Shown here piece by piece: positions 5,323 through 7,713 of a stretch of DNA of 7,713 nucleotides. The stretch spans positions 1-7,713 of the forward strand of contig DATCKN010000027.1 in NCBI GenBank assembly GCA_036562185.1, in the 5' to 3' direction. Origin of the DNA: Thermoclostridium sp036562185 (GTDB lineage: Bacteria > Bacillota > Clostridia > DSM-8532). Under the pieces are notes generated by a model. The model was given only the letters and a program-made list of their open reading frames with translations. It was not told the DNA's origin and did not search any database. A program made the position numbers and the translations under genes. The stretch's first letter is position 1. Each line of letters begins with the position of its first letter.

Positions 5323-6621
5323 ATGAAACAGTTAAATAAACTACTCGAATTACGGAGTTTTCTCATTCTTTGGAGCAGTCAGGCAGTTTCCACACTTGGA
5401 AGTTCGATGTCAGGTTTCGCGCTCACCATATGGGCATACGAGCAGCATGGCACTGTTTCAAGTATAGCTTGGCTTACGGCCTGTTCTTATCTACCGTCTA
5501 TATTGTTTTGCTTTATTGCCGGAACTTTGGCGGACAAATGGGATAAGAAGAAAGTCATGCTGACAAGCGATCTAGTTGCCGCACTTGGAACATTGACAGT
5601 ATTATGCTTATACTCAGCGGGCAATCTTCAGATCTGGCATTTGTATATCGTAAACACTCTTATAAGTCTGATGAATGCTTTCCAGAACCCTGCTTCCTAT
5701 GTCGCTGTATCGCTGATCGCGCCAAAAGAGCAATACGCCAGGGTGAGCGGGCTGCAGGCTTTTTCGGGCTCTCTTGTATCTATTGTATCGCCCACACTCG
5801 CGACTGCTTTGCTTAGCTTCAGCGGACTTCGTCTGATGCTGGTACTGGACCTTATAACATTCGGAATTGCTTTTTCAACATTGCTGTTTTTTATACGCAT
5901 TCCTCCTGTGTCAGCTGATAACGGTGAAAAGAAAGAACCGTTCTTCAAAAGCTGTCTTGAGGGATTCAACTTTTTGAAAGAGCACAAAGCGATCCTGAAA
6001 ATCATACTTTTTTTCGCATTCATCAACTTACTTGCGTATCTGACCGGGTTTGGAATACTTCCGGCCCTGATACTCGCAAGGACAGGGGATAACCAGTCAA
6101 TACTTGGCATAGTTTCATCAACAGTTGGCATTGGCACACTTGTAGGAAGCGTGGTCGTAACGATCTTAAGGCCGGCGAAAAGAAAATCCCGAGTGATATT
6201 TATTTCATTAGCGGTTTCTTTCCTTCTGGCCAACATCCTATGGGCAATTGGGCGGAATGCATGGATCTGGGTATTCGCGGCATTCGCCGGGAATTTTCCC
6301 CTTCCGTTCATAAGCGCAAACCTCACGACCATTATGAGGACCAAAGTGCCTGCACAGATGCAGGGCCGCGTGTTTTCCACCCGTGATACGCTCCAGTTTT
6401 TCACAAGACCTTTGGGGCTTTTCCTGGGCGGGATCCTCGCCGATAAAGTCTTTGAACCGTTCATGCAATCTGCTTCGCCATTGCAGCGGCTTCTTTGCGT
6501 CATTGTCGGGCCAGGCAAAGGCTCAGGTATAGCGGTTATGTTTCTGATAACCGGCGTGACCGGCGTTATATCCAGCTTGATTAGTTTAGGCAATCCCATT
6601 TACAAAGAATTGGATTCCTGA
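5323..6621 (+). CDS. MFS transporter, MFS_3 / macrolide-efflux-like
   Basis: A 432-residue proton-driven efflux permease of the MFS_3 group, the group that contains Mef-type macrolide exporters. About twelve hydrophobic segments are present, in two halves separated by a polar loop near residues 195-222. Motif A is GTLADKWDKKKV (67-78) after TM2; MQGRVFS (346-352) and GGILADKVFEPFM (369-381) are typical of the C-terminal half, and GPGKGSGIAVMFL (397-409) begins the last segment. ATG 5323 has AGGAG at 5311-5315, 7 bases upstream, and that SD is buried in a predicted hairpin. The gene is single, preceded by its own promoter and leader peptide and followed by a terminator. The substrate is probably a drug-like or antibiotic molecule, but macrolide specificity is not shown by the sequence. 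Confidence 0.9.
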   Translation: MKQLNKLLELRSFLILWSSQAVSTLGSSMSGFALTIWAYEQHGTVSSIAWLTACSYLPSILFCFIAGTLADKWDKKKVMLTSDLVAALGTLTVLCLYSAGNLQIWHLYIVNTLISLMNAFQNPASYVAVSLIAPKEQYARVSGLQAFSGSLVSIVSPTLATALLSFSGLRLMLVLDLITFGIAFSTLLFFIRIPPVSADNGEKKEPFFKSCLEGFNFLKEHKAILKIILFFAFINLLAYLTGFGILPALILARTGDNQSILGIVSSTVGIGTLVGSVVVTILRPAKRKSRVIFISLAVSFLLANILWAIGRNAWIWVFAAFAGNFPLPFISANLTTIMRTKVPAQMQGRVFSTRDTLQFFTRPLGLFLGGILADKVFEPFMQSASPLQRLLCVIVGPGKGSGIAVMFLITGVTGVISSLISLGNPIYKELDS

Positions 6622-6655
6622 TCCTTTTTTACCGTTTCCCCGTTCCCGGATGAAG

Positions 6656-6693
6656 AAAATCCTTGAAGTCTTTAGTGACTTCAAGGATTTTTT
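6656..6693. terminator. Bidirectional intrinsic terminator between convergent genes
   Basis: CCTTGAAGTC (6661-6670) and GACTTCAAGG (6677-6686) form a perfect 10-bp stem with loop TTTAGT, extended by AAAAT on the left and ATTTTTT on the right. It ends both the MFS transcript (plus) and the flavodoxin-like transcript (minus). Confidence 0.9.
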
Positions 6694-6769
6694 ATATGAA
6701 TCGTGTATTGGTATATTGATCCATATCGTTACAATATGAACAATATAAGAATGGAGCAGCCTCGCCGAT

Positions 6770-7276
6770 CTATTCATCGCTCCTGGATGTGGACTGGCTT
6801 TTGAGCCATTCGAGCAAAGGTACAAGGTTTTCTTCCTTAACACCGTCGAATCCGTTTACAATTATATCGATCGATTCTTCTGTTCTTTCATCTTTATCCT
6901 TGCGGCTCTTCAGCATCTTTACGAACATTGACAGCATGATCCTGTCCATACCCTTCATTTTTTTCAGCGGTAAACAGCCCCCTCGCAGGTAAAAAAACGG
7001 AATGCCCTTGATATTGTTCCTGGCAACAACCGTTTCGACATCAGGTTCGGCAGTCCGCCCTGTACCAGAGCCACAAACAGCTTTGACATTATATTTTCGC
7101 ACTTTATTAAGGCCCTGTATTTTCCCGACTTTTATCCAGCCAAGAAAAATGATTTCTTCATCCTGACTAAGCTTTGAGATTTCCTTTACATGGAATACCT
7201 TCAGTCCTGTTTTAGCGGCAAGCATTTCTGCATACCTTTTGGTAAACCCTGTTTTAGATTCATAAACTATTACCAT
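6770..7276 (-). CDS. Flavodoxin domain protein
   Basis: A 168-residue soluble protein with a flavodoxin-like fold (Flavodoxin_5-like). The N-terminal strand MVIVYES is followed by the FMN-phosphate loop SKTGFT (residues 7-12) and helix KRYAEMLA. Later markers are IIFLGWIKVGKIQGL (42-56) for the second nucleotide-binding region, and FFYLRGGCLPLKKMKGMDR (94-112), a segment characteristic of this subfamily. It is expected to bind FMN and act as an electron carrier or quinone/protoporphyrinogen-type reductase; partner unknown. ATG 7276 was chosen because AGGAGG (complement of 7284-7289) is 7 bases away. An overlapping ATG at 7280 opens only a 6-codon frame. The gene ends about 80 bases before the shared terminator and stands alone. 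Confidence 0.85.
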   Translation of the reverse strand: MVIVYESKTGFTKRYAEMLAAKTGLKVFHVKEISKLSQDEEIIFLGWIKVGKIQGLNKVRKYNVKAVCGSGTGRTAEPDVETVVARNNIKGIPFFYLRGGCLPLKKMKGMDRIMLSMFVKMLKSRKDKDERTEESIDIIVNGFDGVKEENLVPLLEWLKSQSTSRSDE

Positions 7277-7372
7277 TCATTAACCTCCTTTGGGTAGATT
7301 CTGTTCTGTTTACTTAATAATAAAAATGAGACCTGAAACGCCTCTGGTATAATGGAATCGCTGCAGAGACCG

Positions 7373-7558
7373 TCAGATGGCAATTGAATACCTGTAACGG
7401 TCCTGATATTTCATTCCTGCCTTTTGCATAACTCTCCCTCAGGCAGGATTATCACTTGAATGTGAGGCATAGATCAGCTGCATTCCCACATCGTCAAGGA
7501 AGAAATCGATAACTGCCCGCACAGCTTCCGTCATCAGCCCCTGGTTCCACCAGGCCTC
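7373..7558 (-). pseudogene. GNAT acetyltransferase 3' remnant with internal stop
   Basis: The minus frame from 7558 reads EAWWNQGLMTEAVRAVIDFF and, after a short gap, LIYASHSSDNPA, then TGA (7441-7439), then GRVMQKAGMKY and on to a TGA at 7375-7373. This is the C-terminal third of a RimJ/RimL-type GNAT N-acetyltransferase: the WNQGLMTEA segment precedes the acetyl-CoA-binding helix, and NPA-S-GRVMQKAGM is the conserved end. The stop replaces the conserved serine (TCA would need only one base change). The frame is also closed by TAG at 7561-7559, just before intron-derived sequence, and the N-terminal two thirds are absent from the window. The gene is clearly non-functional here. Confidence 0.75.
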
Positions 7559-7573
7559 CTATAGATATAATTG

Positions 7574-7713
<140 letters not shown>

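Noticed and set aside
5166..5366. A 66-codon minus-strand ORF across the MFS leader.
   Set aside because: It is antisense to the leader peptide, the hairpins and the MFS start, and no SD or family supports it.
5697..6599. A 300-codon open frame on the minus strand across the MFS gene.
   Set aside because: It is an antisense shadow of a clear MFS coding sequence, with no SD and a composition without any family pattern.
7325..7353. Extended -10 promoter TGGTATAAT (7345-7353) on the plus strand.
   Set aside because: There is no usable -35 hexamer and no plus-strand gene downstream, and the site lies just beyond the GNAT remnant. Probably a relic or chance.

Overview
The window looks like chromosomal DNA from a low-to-moderate GC Firmicute, probably of class Clostridia. 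Shine-Dalgarno (SD) sites are strong (AGGAGG-like), several intrinsic U-tract terminators are visible, GTG is used as a start, and the gene families (DUF2871, a three-gene ABC-2 exporter, MFS_3 efflux pump, small flavodoxin, group II intron) fit that group. This is inference from content; no marker gene is present.

Layout. A DUF2871 membrane protein (279-716, +) ends at a clear terminator. A minus-strand exporter operon follows in transcription order ATPase (3456-2471), permease (2470-1670), permease (1659-871). Its ATPase reading frame is broken by one missing base in a homopolymer. Upstream of the operon are a strong minus-strand terminator and a tiny ORF with an excellent SD. Positions 3650-4398 hold no intact gene but carry debris: a membrane-protein C-terminus and a piece of an extracellular solute-binding protein. 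An intact NUDIX hydrolase (4950-4399, -) diverges from an intact MFS efflux gene (5323-6621, +). The efflux gene and a flavodoxin-like gene (7276-6770, -) converge on a shared bidirectional terminator. The right edge has a GNAT acetyltransferase 3' remnant carrying an in-frame stop, abutted by the 3' end (domains V and VI) of a minus-strand group II intron whose body lies outside the window.

The most interesting region is the 5' leader of the MFS gene. Between a good promoter (5128-5156) and the pump there is a 14-codon leader peptide with its own SD (5188-5232). It is followed by inverted repeats that can form competing helices. One of these completely buries the pump's SD and ends at its ATG. 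This has the architecture of a translational attenuator of the kind known upstream of inducible resistance genes. I do not recognise this leader peptide, so it may be undescribed.

Functionally the window combines export or efflux functions (ABC-2 exporter, MFS pump), housekeeping hydrolase and redox genes, and a decaying, intron-invaded periphery. I found no evidence for CRISPR arrays, tRNA or rRNA genes, or toxin-antitoxin pairs.
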